A stretch of DNA of 64,000 bases, taken from assembly GCF_021390495.1 (NCBI RefSeq), contig NZ_JAJEJP010000002.1, forward strand, positions 1,426,001 through 1,490,000, in the 5' to 3' direction. The stretch comes from Paraburkholderia sp. ZP32-5. GTDB taxonomy: Bacteria > Pseudomonadota > Gammaproteobacteria > Burkholderiales > Burkholderiaceae. A program made the translations under genes and the position numbers. Shown here one piece after another: positions 17,077 to 26,287 of this stretch (position 1 is its first letter; every line of letters starts with the position of its first letter). The notes below the pieces were generated by a model that had not been told where the DNA came from, did not search any database, and saw only the letters and a list, made by a program, of their open reading frames with translations.

Positions 17077-18762
17077 ATGAACGAACGCCATTACCCGCAT
17101 TGGCCGCCGCAAGTGCCGTTGCATCTGACGCTGCCGCAAACCAACCTGTTCTATAACGCCGAAGTCGCGGCGGCGCGGTTTCCCGACAAGCCGTTCATCA
17201 TCTATTACGGCACGCCGGTCACGTTCGCGCGCTTCAAGGACGAAGCGGAGCGCGTTGCGGGCTATTTGCAGCACGAGTGCGGTGTGAAAGCAGGGGACCG
17301 CGTGCTGCTCTATATGCAGAACAGTCCGCAATGGATCATCGCGTACTACGGCATTCTGCGCGCGAATGCGGTGGTGGTGCCCGTCAATCCGATGAACATG
17401 AGCGCGGAACTCGCGCACTATGTCGAGGACAGCGAGGCGCGCACGATCATCGCGCCGCAGTGTCTGTTCGATAACGTCGCGCCGCTGATCGGCGCTGGTC
17501 CAGGGCAGGGCATCGAGCATGTGATCGTTGCGACGTATAGCGATTATTTGCAGCAAGCGTCGCCGGTGACGGTGCCCGAATTCGTCGCCGCGCCGCGCAG
17601 AGCATTCGATTGCGTGGGTGTCACGTCATGGCAGAACGTGCTCGATCGGCATCTGATGCCGGGGCCGCTCACCATGGGTCCCGACGATCTGTGCGTGATG
17701 CCGTACACGTCCGGCACGACCGGTCGCCCGAAAGGCTGCATGCATACGCATCGCAGCGTGATGAGTACGTTGCTCGGCGGCTGCGTGTGGTTCGGTTCGG
17801 CGGCCGACGGCGTGCATCTGTCGGTGCTGCCGTTCTTTCACGTGACCGGCATGCAGGGCGGTATGAATAGCGCGGTGTTCTCGGGCGCAACGATCGTCGT
17901 GATGTCGCGCTGGGATCGAGATGCGGCCGCGCAGAGCATGCAGAAATACCGCATCAGCGCATGGCAGTCGATCTCGACGATGATGGTCGATTTCCTGTCG
18001 AACCCGCGGCTCGGCGAATACGATCTGTCGAGCCTCACCGGCACGCGCGGCGGCGGCGCGGCGATGCCCGATGCGATCGCGAAGAAGCTGAAGGCGCTGA
18101 CCGGGCTCGATTATGTCGAAGGCTATGGGATGTCGGAGACGATCGCGGGTACGCATATTAATCCGCCGCATCGGCCGAAGCCGCAATGCCTCGGCATTCC
18201 GGTGTTCGATGTCGACTCGCGCGTGATCGATCCGGTCACGTTGCGGGAGTTGCCGCAAGGCGAGACCGGCGAGATCGTCGTCAACGCGCCGCAGGTGATG
18301 CGCGGCTACTGGCGCAATCAGAAGGCCACCGACGAGGCCTTTATCGAACTCGACGGCAAGCGTTTCCTGCGCACCGGCGACCTCGGGCATATCGACGCGG
18401 ACGGCTATTTCTTCATGACCGACCGGCTCAAGCGCATGATCAATGCGTCGGGCTACAAGGTGTGGCCGGCCGAAGTCGAAGCGCTGATGTATCGCCATCC
18501 GGCGATTCACGAGGTGTGCGTGATCGGCGTGAAAGACGAAAAGCGTGGTGAGAGCGTCAAGGCTCTGGTGGTGCTGGACGCCGCGCATATGGGCAAGATT
18601 AGCGAGCAGGAAATCATCGACTGGGCGCGTGAACAGATGGCTGTGTACAAGGCACCGCGTATCGTCGAATTCGTCGCGTCGTTGCCGAAGTCGGGTAGCG
18701 GGAAGATTCTGTGGCGCAAGTTGCAGGAAGAGGACGCGGCGCGTGCGAGGACCGACGTATGA
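17077..18762 (+). CDS. AMP-forming acyl-CoA synthetase
   Basis: 561 residues from ATG 17077 with CCGGAG 6 bases upstream. The adenylate-forming motifs are clear: YTSGTTGRPKGCMHTHRS (residues about 210-227), VEGYGMSETIAG, the hinge KRFLRTGDLGHIDADGYFFMTDRLKRMINASGYKVWPAEVE, and the C-terminal lysine loop in SLPKSGSGKILWRKL. It activates a carboxylic acid to its acyl-CoA with ATP, feeding the dehydrogenase and SDR of the same operon. Substrate not predictable; medium- to long-chain or aryl acids are common. The transcript ends at a bidirectional hairpin. Confidence 0.92.
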   Translation: MNERHYPHWPPQVPLHLTLPQTNLFYNAEVAAARFPDKPFIIYYGTPVTFARFKDEAERVAGYLQHECGVKAGDRVLLYMQNSPQWIIAYYGILRANAVVVPVNPMNMSAELAHYVEDSEARTIIAPQCLFDNVAPLIGAGPGQGIEHVIVATYSDYLQQASPVTVPEFVAAPRRAFDCVGVTSWQNVLDRHLMPGPLTMGPDDLCVMPYTSGTTGRPKGCMHTHRSVMSTLLGGCVWFGSAADGVHLSVLPFFHVTGMQGGMNSAVFSGATIVVMSRWDRDAAAQSMQKYRISAWQSISTMMVDFLSNPRLGEYDLSSLTGTRGGGAAMPDAIAKKLKALTGLDYVEGYGMSETIAGTHINPPHRPKPQCLGIPVFDVDSRVIDPVTLRELPQGETGEIVVNAPQVMRGYWRNQKATDEAFIELDGKRFLRTGDLGHIDADGYFFMTDRLKRMINASGYKVWPAEVEALMYRHPAIHEVCVIGVKDEKRGESVKALVVLDAAHMGKISEQEIIDWAREQMAVYKAPRIVEFVASLPKSGSGKILWRKLQEEDAARARTDV

Positions 18763-18791
18763 AGCGTTTCGCGGCATAGGTCTCAACGCAT

Positions 18792-18823
18792 AAAAAAAGC
18801 GCCGTCAAAACTCACGGCGCTTC
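18792..18823. terminator. Bidirectional rho-independent terminator
   Basis: The stem AGCGCCGT / ACGGCGCT (18798-18805 and 18814-18821) has an 8-base loop. A run of seven A precedes it, giving a T tract for the minus-strand liv transcript, while only TT follows on the plus strand. It separates the convergent CoA-ligase operon and the ABC transporter operon. Confidence 0.8.
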
Positions 18824-18847
18824 TCCTCATACCAAGCTCTTAGCGAA

Positions 18848-20032
18848 TCACTTCGACGCAGTCAGTGAACTCAGCGTCGCCTCCTTCAACTGCCCACCCT
18901 GAATCACCGCCGCGAGCGGATTGCCGATCACGAAGCCGCCATGATCGTCGACACCCGTCACGCTTTGCGGATTGTTCTGCGGCGGCAGCGCCTTGACGGC
19001 CTTGTCGAACTGATTGCGAATCGCGGTGGCATCGCTGGTGGTGCCGGCGAGTTTCATCGCGAGCGCGGTCGCATAGACGGCCGTGTAGTTCAGCGACACT
19101 TCCTGGCTCGGATCACGCCCGCCGTGGGTCTTGCGGAACCGCTCGACGAAGGCCTTTGCGTTAGGCGTCGAATCGTCGGCGAGCGGTAGCACGCCGATGG
19201 CGCCATTCAGCGGCGCATAGCCGTTGGTGACCTTCGCGACTTCGTCGAGCTTGGCCTGATCCATCACGATGAAGCCGCCCTTGAAGCCCAGCTCGCGCGC
19301 CTGCTGCGCGACCAGACCGGTCGGCTCCGACGGCCCGCCGATAAACATCACGTCCGGCTTCGCGGCGAGCACGCGGCTCACGCCGCTGTAGAAATCGGTC
19401 GCACGGTTATACGACATGGCGTTGTCGGCGACGATCGTGCCGCCGGCCGCTTCCCACGCGGGCTTGAACGCGGCGACCCAGACCTTGCCGTAATCGGTGT
19501 CGGTCGCGGCCAGCGCGACCTTCTTGCCATAGGTCTTCATTTCATACTGGATGAACGAGTCCAGATACGACGTGAACGCGGGCGGGATACGCACGGTCAG
19601 CTTGTTGCCGCGATCGCTGATCTGCGGAACGCTGGTGTACGACAGCAGCAACAGCTTCTGCTGCTCGTTGCTGGTCTGCACCGCGAAGCCGCCGCCCGAA
19701 TGCGGGACCAGCACGACCACCGCCTGCTGTTCCTGCGCGAGACGCCGCGCGTTGATCGCGGTTTCGCTCGGGTTGTATTTGTCGTCGAGCGGGACGATCT
19801 CCAGTTTGATCTTCTTGCCGGCCACCTCGATGCCGGCCTGGTTCGCATCGGCGGCGGCCATCTGCATGCCGTCCAGTACTTCCTGCCCGTATTTCGCCGC
19901 ACCGCCGCTGAGCGGACCGGAAAAGCCGATATGCACGACCTGCTGCGCGAACGTGCTACCGGTGCCGAGTAAAGCGGTGGCGGCGGCGATCGCAAGCAAG
20001 CCGGCGCGGGCGCGCGAGCGTGTGTTCGTCAT
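18848..20032 (-). CDS. Branched-chain-type ABC transporter periplasmic binding protein
   Basis: 394 residues. Sec signal (ARAGLLAIAAATALLGTGSTFA-QQ) then a Peripla_BP_6 domain: VVHIGFSGPLSGGAAKYGQEVLDGMQMAAADANQAG, LVPHSGGGFAVQTSNEQQKLLLLSYTSVPQI, VALAATDTDYGKVWVAAFKPAWEAAGGTIV, KPDVMFIGGPSEPTGLVAQQARELGF. It would capture an amino acid, acyl or aromatic ligand and deliver it to the LivHMGF-type core encoded upstream on the same strand. It is the last gene of that operon, 96 bases after livF, and is followed by the terminator. Given its catabolic neighbours, the ligand may be a carboxylic acid rather than Leu/Ile/Val. Confidence 0.88.
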   Translation of the reverse strand: MTNTRSRARAGLLAIAAATALLGTGSTFAQQVVHIGFSGPLSGGAAKYGQEVLDGMQMAAADANQAGIEVAGKKIKLEIVPLDDKYNPSETAINARRLAQEQQAVVVLVPHSGGGFAVQTSNEQQKLLLLSYTSVPQISDRGNKLTVRIPPAFTSYLDSFIQYEMKTYGKKVALAATDTDYGKVWVAAFKPAWEAAGGTIVADNAMSYNRATDFYSGVSRVLAAKPDVMFIGGPSEPTGLVAQQARELGFKGGFIVMDQAKLDEVAKVTNGYAPLNGAIGVLPLADDSTPNAKAFVERFRKTHGGRDPSQEVSLNYTAVYATALAMKLAGTTSDATAIRNQFDKAVKALPPQNNPQSVTGVDDHGGFVIGNPLAAVIQGGQLKEATLSSLTASK

Positions 20033-20128
20033 ACCTGTCTCCTTGTGAATGTTGTTGGTGATGGCGGAATAGGGCCGTACTCAACCGCGGCAATAGCGGC
20101 AATAGCGGCAACTGAAGCAACAGCAACG

Positions 20129-20836
20129 CTAGGCGCCGACATACGCGCGCCGCACCGCCTCGTTGTTCATCAGACTCGCGTGATCGCCTTCGAGCACGAT
20201 GCGGCCGTTTTCGATCACATACGCGCGATGCGCGATCTTCAGCGCCGCGAACGCGTTCTGTTCAGCGAGCAGCACCGTCGTGCCCGCGCGGTTGATCTGC
20301 TGGATCACGTCGAAGACCTGCCTGACGACGAGCGGTGCGAGTCCGAGCGACGGTTCGTCGAGCAACAGTACCTTGGGCCGCGCCATCAACGCGCGGCCGA
20401 TCGCGACCATCTGCTGCTGACCGCCAGAGAGCGAACCGGCCAGATGATCCTTGCGCTCGGCAAGCAGTGGAAACAGGCTGAATACGTGCTCAAGATTGCG
20501 CCGGTTGCCGGCCTTGTCGCCGCGATGCACGTACGCGCCAAGCGTCAGGTTTTTCAGCACCGACATGCCCGGAAACAGCTTGCGTCCCTCCGGGCACTGG
20601 ATCACCCCGCTGCGCACGATCTGCGCGGGCCTCATGCCGAGCAGCTCGCGATTGCCGAAGCGCAGGCTGCCGCCGGCCGCGCGCCGCAGTCCGCTGGTGG
20701 CGAGAAAGATCGAGCTTTTACCCGCGCCGTTCGCGCCGAGCAGCACGACGAGTTCGCCGTCGTCCGCATGCAGGTTGATGCCGTCGAGCGCGCGAAAGCC
20801 GCCGTAATCGAGCGACACGTTGTCAAACTTCAGCAT
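20129..20836 (-). CDS. livF: ABC transporter ATPase, LivF type
   Basis: 235 residues from ATG 20836 ([27 protein letters not shown]); an earlier in-frame ATG would overlap livG further. The Walker A motif is GANGAGKSS, the signature [33 protein letters not shown] includes Walker B, and the switch His lies after LLAEQN. The short form without a C-terminal extension fits LivF rather than LivG. It powers uptake with LivG. It overlaps livG by 14 bases. Confidence 0.9.
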   Translation of the reverse strand: MLKFDNVSLDYGGFRALDGINLHADDGELVVLLGANGAGKSSIFLATSGLRRAAGGSLRFGNRELLGMRPAQIVRSGVIQCPEGRKLFPGMSVLKNLTLGAYVHRGDKAGNRRNLEHVFSLFPLLAERKDHLAGSLSGGQQQMVAIGRALMARPKVLLLDEPSLGLAPLVVRQVFDVIQQINRAGTTVLLAEQNAFAALKIAHRAYVIENGRIVLEGDHASLMNNEAVRRAYVGA

Positions 20837-21587
20837 GCTCGCTCCCGAGGTAGGCATCGATCACGGCCGGGTTCGCGCGGATTTCCGCGGGCGTGCCTTC
20901 GGCGATCTTGCGGCCGTAGTTCAGCACCATGATGTGGTCCGCGAGCTTCATGATCATGTTCATCTTGTGTTCGACGAGGCACACCGTGATGCCGTGCTTC
21001 ACGAGCTTGCGGATCAATTCGGCGAGACCTTCGGTTTCCTCCGGATTCACGCCGCCGGCGGGTTCGTCGAGCAGCATCAGGCTCGGTTCGGTGGCGAGCG
21101 CCAGCGCGAACGCGACGCGCTTGCGCTCCTCCTGCGAGATATCGCCCGCAAGGCGATCGGCCAGCGCGGAGAGGCCGACGAAATCGAGTGCCGCGCGCGC
21201 CTTGTCGCGGCACAGGCGTTCCTCGTGCTTCAGGCGCCGCGAATGCAGCAGCACGTCCCACAGCCCCGACTGCGTGCGCAGACGATGGCCGACGATCAGG
21301 TTGTCGAGCACGCTCGCGCGATCGAACAGCGCGGTCGACTGGAACGTGCGCGCGATGCCGAGCCGCGCCATCCGATCGGCGCCGAGCTTCGTCACGTCGT
21401 CGCCGTTGAATACGATGCGTCCCGAACTCGGCAGATGCGTGCCGCTGATCAGATTGAAGAACGTGGTTTTGCCCGCGCCGTTCGGCCCGATGATCGCGTT
21501 GATCTTGCCCGCTTCGATGCGCGTGTTTACGCTGTCGACCGCGACGAGACCGCCGAAGCGTTTGCTCAGCGACACGATTTCAAGCAT
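20823..21587 (-). CDS. livG: ABC transporter ATPase, LivG type
   Basis: 254 residues from ATG 21587; an ATG two codons earlier (21593) abuts the ribosome site CGGAG, so 21587, with a 6-base gap, is preferred. Walker A is GPNGAGKTT, and the Walker B region is [25 protein letters not shown]. The signature region reads [12 protein letters not shown]: the usual LSxGxQ is degenerate here (ISQEE), which is unusual but the rest of the ATPase looks intact. The C-terminal LivG extension ([26 protein letters not shown]) is present. Confidence 0.9.
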   Translation of the reverse strand: MLEIVSLSKRFGGLVAVDSVNTRIEAGKINAIIGPNGAGKTTFFNLISGTHLPSSGRIVFNGDDVTKLGADRMARLGIARTFQSTALFDRASVLDNLIVGHRLRTQSGLWDVLLHSRRLKHEERLCRDKARAALDFVGLSALADRLAGDISQEERKRVAFALALATEPSLMLLDEPAGGVNPEETEGLAELIRKLVKHGITVCLVEHKMNMIMKLADHIMVLNYGRKIAEGTPAEIRANPAVIDAYLGSEHAEV

Positions 21588-22611
21588 GGCCATCTCCGTG
21601 CGAAGCCTGCGGATGACGTGCCGATTGCGCGGTGTTGCTATCGCCGCTGCCCACCAGCAGCGCACGCCGCCGCGCGCGTCGATGCTTGCGCGACAGATAC
21701 AGACCGACCACGCCGTCCGGCAGAAAGATCACCAGCAGAATCAGAATCGGGCCGAACACGACGAAGCGATACTCCTGCAGGAATTGCAGATACTGCGTGA
21801 GCCATGGAACGATCAGCGCGCCGAGCAGCGGACCCGCGAGCGTGCCGATGCCGCCCACCAGCATGTACATCGTCATATCGAACGTATGCTCGACGCCCGC
21901 GAGATCCGGGCCGAGAAAACGCACGGCGCCCGCATAGAGACCACCGGCAAGCCCCGCGTAAATCACCGACAGCACGAACGCGAGCACCTTGTTGCGCATC
22001 AGGTTGATACCGAGCGATTGCGCAAGACCGTCGCTATTGCGAATCGCCATGAACGTGCGGCCGAGCAGCGAGTTGACGATGCGATGCATCAGCCACACGC
22101 CGAGCAGCAGGAAGGCGAACGTCAAGTAGTAGAGCGCGCGCGGACTCTCGAACGACACCAGCCCGAAACCCGACGGCGCCGGAATGCCGATGATGTCGGT
22201 CACACCATGCGTCAGCGAATCCCATTTCTCGATCACGAGAAACATGATGTAGCCAACGCACAGCGTGAAAATCGAAAAGTAATGGCCGCGCAGACGCAGC
22301 GAGACGAAGCCGATCAATGCGCCCACGATTGCAACCACGATGCCGGCCGCGATGAACGCAAGCCAGAACGGCACCTGATGATCGACGGTCAGAATGCCCA
22401 CCGTATACGCGCCGAGCGCCATGAAGCTGCCGTGCGCGAGATTGAACTGGCCGGTGTAGCCGGTGATCAGATTCAGCCCGACGGTGGCCAGCGCGAAGAT
22501 ATACGCGGTGGACATCACGGTCAGCATGTAGTCGTTGCTCGCGGCGAACGGGAAGATCACGCCGAGTGCGAACAGCAACGTCCAGCCGGTCCTGCCTTCG
22601 AAAACTCTCAT
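21580..22611 (-). CDS. livM: ABC transporter permease, LivM type
   Basis: 343 residues from ATG 22611, which overlaps the livH stop (ATGA). About nine or ten hydrophobic segments are seen, with the conserved block YIFALATVGLNLITGYTGQFNLAHGSFMALGAYTVGIL and later LRLRGHYFSIFTLCVGYIMFLVIE and GGIGTLAGPLLGALIVPWL. This is one of the two permease subunits of a branched-chain-type ABC importer. The C-terminal tail after YLSRKHRRARRRALLV is long and hydrophilic. Confidence 0.92.
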   Translation of the reverse strand: MRVFEGRTGWTLLFALGVIFPFAASNDYMLTVMSTAYIFALATVGLNLITGYTGQFNLAHGSFMALGAYTVGILTVDHQVPFWLAFIAAGIVVAIVGALIGFVSLRLRGHYFSIFTLCVGYIMFLVIEKWDSLTHGVTDIIGIPAPSGFGLVSFESPRALYYLTFAFLLLGVWLMHRIVNSLLGRTFMAIRNSDGLAQSLGINLMRNKVLAFVLSVIYAGLAGGLYAGAVRFLGPDLAGVEHTFDMTMYMLVGGIGTLAGPLLGALIVPWLTQYLQFLQEYRFVVFGPILILLVIFLPDGVVGLYLSRKHRRARRRALLVGSGDSNTAQSARHPQASHGDGHA

Positions 22612-23471
22612 GATGCGCGCAGTTCCCTCGAAAAAATCCCCTGCGGACGTACCGACAGAATCACCACGAGCAGCACGAACGCGATGATGTCCTTGTAGTC
22701 GGTCGAGATATAGAAAGCGCCGAAGCTCTCCGCCATGCCGATGATCAGTCCGCCCGCGATCGCGCCCGGCACGCTGCCCATGCCGCCGAGAATGATGATC
22801 ACGAACGCCTTCAGGATCACCAGTTGACCCATCGCCGGATAGACGAGATTGATCGGCGCATACAGCGTCGCGGCAACGGCCGCGAGCAGGCCCGAGATGC
22901 CGAACGTGAGCATCGTCACGCGGTTCGCGTCGATACCCATCAGCGATGCACCTTCGCGGTCCTGCGCCATCGCGACGATGCTCGAGCCGATCACGGTGAA
23001 GCGTAAAAACAGTTGCAGCAGCACGACGAGTGCGAACGCGGCGCCGATGATCAGCAGCCGCTGCAGCGGCGCGCTGACGCCGCCGATGTCGATGATGCCG
23101 GTATAAGGCGTCGGCATCCGATGAAAATCCGCGCCCCACAATGCCTGCGCGCCGGCTTCGAGAAACAGCAGCAGGCCGATCGCGGCGATCATCGGATGCA
23201 GTTCGGAGGACTTGCGCAGCGGATCAAACACGAGCCGTTCGGCGAGAATCGCGAGTACCGCGACCGCGAGACCGGAGCCGATCATCGCGAGCCAGTAGTT
23301 CAGGCCGAGCCGGCTCATCAGATAGAACGACACGAATGCGCCGACCATATAGAACGCGCCGTGCGCGAAGTTCGGCACCGCGAGAATGCCGTAGACCAGC
23401 GTGAGCCCGAGTGCTACGAGGCTATACACACCGCCTAACGTCAAGCCGTTGAGGACCTGCTGCAAGAACAT
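22608..23471 (-). CDS. livH: ABC transporter permease, LivH type
   Basis: 287 residues from ATG 23471; a GTG six bases upstream (23477) is better spaced from the GGAGG site (10 bases against 16) and may be the real start. LivH blocks are LNGLTLGGVYSLVALGLTLVYGILAVPNFAHGAFYMVGAF, ERLVFDPLRKSSELHPMIAAIGLLLFLE and QLVILKAFVIIILGGMGSVPGAIAGGLIIGMAESF. It is the first gene of the transporter operon livHMGF plus the binding protein. The promoter element at 23547-23581 lies about 76 bases upstream. Confidence 0.92.
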   Translation of the reverse strand: MFLQQVLNGLTLGGVYSLVALGLTLVYGILAVPNFAHGAFYMVGAFVSFYLMSRLGLNYWLAMIGSGLAVAVLAILAERLVFDPLRKSSELHPMIAAIGLLLFLEAGAQALWGADFHRMPTPYTGIIDIGGVSAPLQRLLIIGAAFALVVLLQLFLRFTVIGSSIVAMAQDREGASLMGIDANRVTMLTFGISGLLAAVAATLYAPINLVYPAMGQLVILKAFVIIILGGMGSVPGAIAGGLIIGMAESFGAFYISTDYKDIIAFVLLVVILSVRPQGIFSRELRAS

Positions 23472-23546
23472 ATCCACGCTTCGACATCCTCCGATTGAAC
23501 ACACGGGGTGCGGTTTGCATTGGCTTTGGCGCATGTCGCGCCGCGA

Positions 23547-23581
23547 GAGAAATTTGGCACGAGCGTTCGCTTTGCGTCAAC
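23547..23581 (-). promoter_or_regulatory. liv operon promoter/operator element
   Basis: Read on the coding (minus) strand, TTGACG (23580-23575) is a good -35 box; 17 bases on lies CCAAAT as a weak -10. The spacer holds GAACGCTCGTGC (23568-23557), a near-palindrome. The 35-base element matches one upstream of the porin gene (26086-26120) at 28 of 35 positions, which points to a shared regulator acting between -35 and -10. Confidence 0.55.
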
Positions 23582-23600
23582 CGCTTTTTGGGGCTGCTTG

Positions 23601-23615
23601 TTCTGCATTGCGGAT
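23601..23615. promoter_or_regulatory. Imperfect palindrome TTCTGCA-T-TGCGGAT
   Basis: First of three related 15-bp sites in this region; 20 bases from the liv promoter element, in the livH/aldolase intergenic region. See the paired sites at 23760 and 26273. Confidence 0.4.
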
Positions 23616-23759
23616 TCTTAGGGAAGTCACTTAGGCTTGCTCGCAGACTCGGTTGCCGCCTTGCTTGAGGCCCTTGCTAAGGCCGTTGAATTCCTGTTGC
23701 ACGAAGCGATGTCGCGGCGATAAACGACTATGCTTGTGGTGACTTTTGTCACGCTGCAA

Positions 23760-23774
23760 TTCTGCAATGCAGAT
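23760..23774. promoter_or_regulatory. Palindrome TTCTGCA-A-TGCAGAT
   Basis: Second site of the family, 62 bases before the aldolase start and perfect in 12 of 14 paired positions. The 364-base livH/aldolase intergenic region holds this site, the one at 23601 and the liv promoter element; no gene is seen in it. Confidence 0.45.
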
Positions 23775-23835
23775 GGCGTCACGTGCGATCGCATCGACGA
23801 TACTTCGCGTATTCAACTCTGCCCGGAGAGCCCTG

Positions 23836-24603
23836 ATGAACCCCACGCTCGAGATTCCCAGCATCCGTCACAAGGTGTCGCCAGAAGAGTGGCAGGTCCG
23901 CGTCGATCTCGCGGCCGCGTATCGGCTCGTTGCGTTGTTCGACTGGGACGATCTGGTGTTCACGCATATTTCAGCGCGCGTGCCGGGACATCACGATGAG
24001 TTTCTGATCAATCCGTATGGGCTGTTCTTCGATGAAATCACTGCATCGAGTCTCGTCAAGGTGAACCATCTGGGGCAGCCGGTGATGTCGACGCCATTCG
24101 ACGTCAATCCCGCCGGCTTCGTGATTCATAGCGCCGTGCACGAGGCTAGGCCCAACGTCAATTGCGTGCTTCATACGCATTCACCGTATGGCGTCGCGGT
24201 TGCCGTGCAGCAGGACGGTCTGCGTCCGCTATCGCAGCAAGCGGGCTTCGTGCTGACGAGCCTCGCGTATCACGACTACGAAGGCGTTGCATTGCGCGAC
24301 GACGAGAAAGCGCGTCTCACCGCCGATCTCGGCAACGCCAATTACCTGATGCTGCGCAACCATGGACTGCTGACTTGCGGCCGTTCGGTTGCCGAAGCAT
24401 TCGAGGCGATGTATCTGTTCGAAACGTCATGCCGTATCCAGATACTCGCGCAGGCAGGCGGCAAGCTGATCGAGGTGCCGCAATCGATCATCGCGACGAT
24501 GGACGAGCAGGCACGCGAAGTCACCAAAGGCAAGGGCGCCAGCCTCGTGTGGCCGGGACTGCTGCGCCGGCTCGCGCGGCGTAGTCCCGGCTACGACATG
24601 TAG
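23836..24603 (+). CDS. Class II aldolase/adducin-family protein
   Basis: 255 residues from ATG 23836 with GGAGAG upstream. Family motifs are LFDWDDLVFTHISARVPG, DEFLINPYGLFFDEITASSLVKV, the metal-binding CVLHTHSPYGVAVAVQ (HTH pair), and MLRNHGLLTCGRSVAEAFEAMYLFE (second His). These are the zinc ligands of fuculose-phosphate-aldolase-like enzymes, but the FDWDDL-type subgroup without phosphate ligands is mostly uncharacterised and may decarboxylate or split unphosphorylated hydroxy acids. It diverges from the liv operon and probably acts on a compound imported by it. Confidence 0.85.
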   Translation: MNPTLEIPSIRHKVSPEEWQVRVDLAAAYRLVALFDWDDLVFTHISARVPGHHDEFLINPYGLFFDEITASSLVKVNHLGQPVMSTPFDVNPAGFVIHSAVHEARPNVNCVLHTHSPYGVAVAVQQDGLRPLSQQAGFVLTSLAYHDYEGVALRDDEKARLTADLGNANYLMLRNHGLLTCGRSVAEAFEAMYLFETSCRIQILAQAGGKLIEVPQSIIATMDEQAREVTKGKGASLVWPGLLRRLARRSPGYDM

Positions 24604-24708
24604 GCGTGCGTGACGATGTCTGTCGCTCCGCGGTGCGCGGCGCAGCCACTTGAGGCTCTTAAACTACGTGAACCGCTTAAGCCGCGCACCGATCTCATCC
24701 CACTTCGT

Positions 24709-25800
24709 CTAGAACGTATGGCGGATCCCAACGTTCGCGCCGGCCGTCGTGCCGGTCGGCAGATTTAGCGCGTTATTGACCGACAGCCCGGTATGCATCG
24801 CGCCGTGATTGGTCACGAAGCCGGCCTGTGCATACGCAACGGTCGCCTTCGACAGCGAATACTCGAGCCCGGCCGACGCGAGAATTGAATTGTTCGACGA
24901 GTCGTTGCCATCGCGCGTGACCCAGACACCGGCGTCTACATTCAAGGCCGGTGTGATGCCATAACTCGCGCCGCCCGCGTACACGCGATTGTTGAATGAG
25001 CCCGCAACCTTGTATTGCGTGTATGACAGCTTCACGGTCAGATTGCTGAACGTATAGCGCGCGCCGATCGCGCGGCCCATGAATTCGACCGCGCTTGGAA
25101 TCGCAATCGTGCCGGCGCTGCCGCCCGCATTGCCGCTGTATAACGCAGCGTCGACAGTCAGGCCGCCGAGGTGATAACGCAGACTCGCCGAATACTGACG
25201 CCCCGCCTGGAAGTCGCCCGCGGCGCCGCCGAGCGCCAGCATGCCGCTCGCCTGCAAGCCGGCGATTTCCGGCGACGTGTATGAAATGCCGTTGGGATTG
25301 AACAGACCCGTGACGAACACGTTATTCAGATAGGTGACGAGACCGCTGCCGAAGTAATCCATCTCGCGCGGATCGAAGTCGTACACCGCGAGGAAAAACG
25401 GCGAAAACTGCAGGCCCGCCTTCACCGTACCGAAGCGGCTGTCGACGCCGACCCACGCCTGGCGGCCGAACAGATTGCCGTTCGAATTGTTCAGCGAACC
25501 ATTGGCGACGCTAAAGCCGCTTTCGAGCTGGAAGATCGCCCGCATGCCGCCGCCGAGATCTTCGACGCCGCGCATCCCGAAGCGCGAGCCGGAGAGGCCG
25601 CTGTCGGTGAACGAATATTGATGACCGGCGTTCTGGCCGGTGGCGGGGTCGAGTGTCTTGCTGGTATAGAGCAGCGACGCATCGACGATACCGTATAGCG
25701 TGACGCTGCTTTGCGCGTGAGCGGCGGGCGCCGCACCGAGCGCGCATGCGCCCATCAACCCGAGAACGACTCCCACCCTGTTGCGATGACTTGCCGGCAT
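24709..25800 (-). CDS. Gram-negative general porin (Burkholderia type)
   Basis: 363 residues. Signal peptide VVLGLMGACALGAAPAAHA-QSSVTLYGIVDASLLY, the standard start of beta-proteobacterial trimeric porins. Later GSRFGMRGVEDLGGGMRAIFQLESGF, LFGRQAWVGVDSRFGTVKAGLQ and the C-terminal Phe (NVGIRHTF) for BAM-dependent outer-membrane insertion. It forms 16-stranded diffusion channels. The promoter region shares an operator-like element with the liv operon, so it may supply the same substrate across the outer membrane. Confidence 0.93.
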   Translation of the reverse strand: MPASHRNRVGVVLGLMGACALGAAPAAHAQSSVTLYGIVDASLLYTSKTLDPATGQNAGHQYSFTDSGLSGSRFGMRGVEDLGGGMRAIFQLESGFSVANGSLNNSNGNLFGRQAWVGVDSRFGTVKAGLQFSPFFLAVYDFDPREMDYFGSGLVTYLNNVFVTGLFNPNGISYTSPEIAGLQASGMLALGGAAGDFQAGRQYSASLRYHLGGLTVDAALYSGNAGGSAGTIAIPSAVEFMGRAIGARYTFSNLTVKLSYTQYKVAGSFNNRVYAGGASYGITPALNVDAGVWVTRDGNDSSNNSILASAGLEYSLSKATVAYAQAGFVTNHGAMHTGLSVNNALNLPTGTTAGANVGIRHTF

Positions 25801-26085
25801 GCTGCGTGTCTCCTTGTTTTACGTTATCGAATGAACGGCGAACAGATGGTGAAACAGGCGCTGAAGCGAATTCGTGCGGCGTAATCCGGTTTCGACGGGC
25901 AATAGCACGCCCTTGCAGTCCGATAAGGAATGCGCGGATATAAAAAAGACAGGGCTTGGACTGAAGTCCGGATTGGAACGAATCGGATGTGCTTGTTGCT
26001 GTTTTTTGCTGATCTCCTGATAGCGGACTATTCAAGCGCGACGAAAAAACCGCATCGATCTGATTGTCTTGCACACACAATGCAC

Positions 26086-26120
26086 GCGAAATTTCGCACG
26101 ATCGTTCGCACTATGTCAAC
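26086..26120 (-). promoter_or_regulatory. Porin promoter/operator element shared with liv operon
   Basis: On the minus strand TTGACA (26119-26114) is a consensus -35, followed after 17 bases by CGAAAT. The spacer carries GAACGATCGTGC (26107-26096), and a perfect 12-bp palindrome GCGAAATTTCGC lies at 26086-26097 around the -10. The element is 28/35 identical to the liv one. It lies 286 bases upstream of the porin start, so a long leader is implied. The remaining bases of the 25801-26499 gap show no gene. Confidence 0.55.
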
Positions 26121-26272
26121 GTGGTAAACCGTCAGATGTTCTGCATAGCAGTTCAAAATAGGGAAAACACCTGGCGTTTTTCACATGTTTATCATGCGTC
26201 GTAAGTGCCTGTAATAAAGGACTAATTGTTAAACAGGTGGATTTGATCCCTTTGCTAAGGCGGATTTTATGG

Positions 26273-26287
26273 TTCTGCATTGCAGAA
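26273..26287. promoter_or_regulatory. Perfect palindrome TTCTGCA-T-TGCAGAA
   Basis: A perfect 7+1+7 palindrome, the best copy of the three TTCTGCA sites (others at 23601 and 23760), placed between the porin and the small secreted protein gene. Confidence 0.5.
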
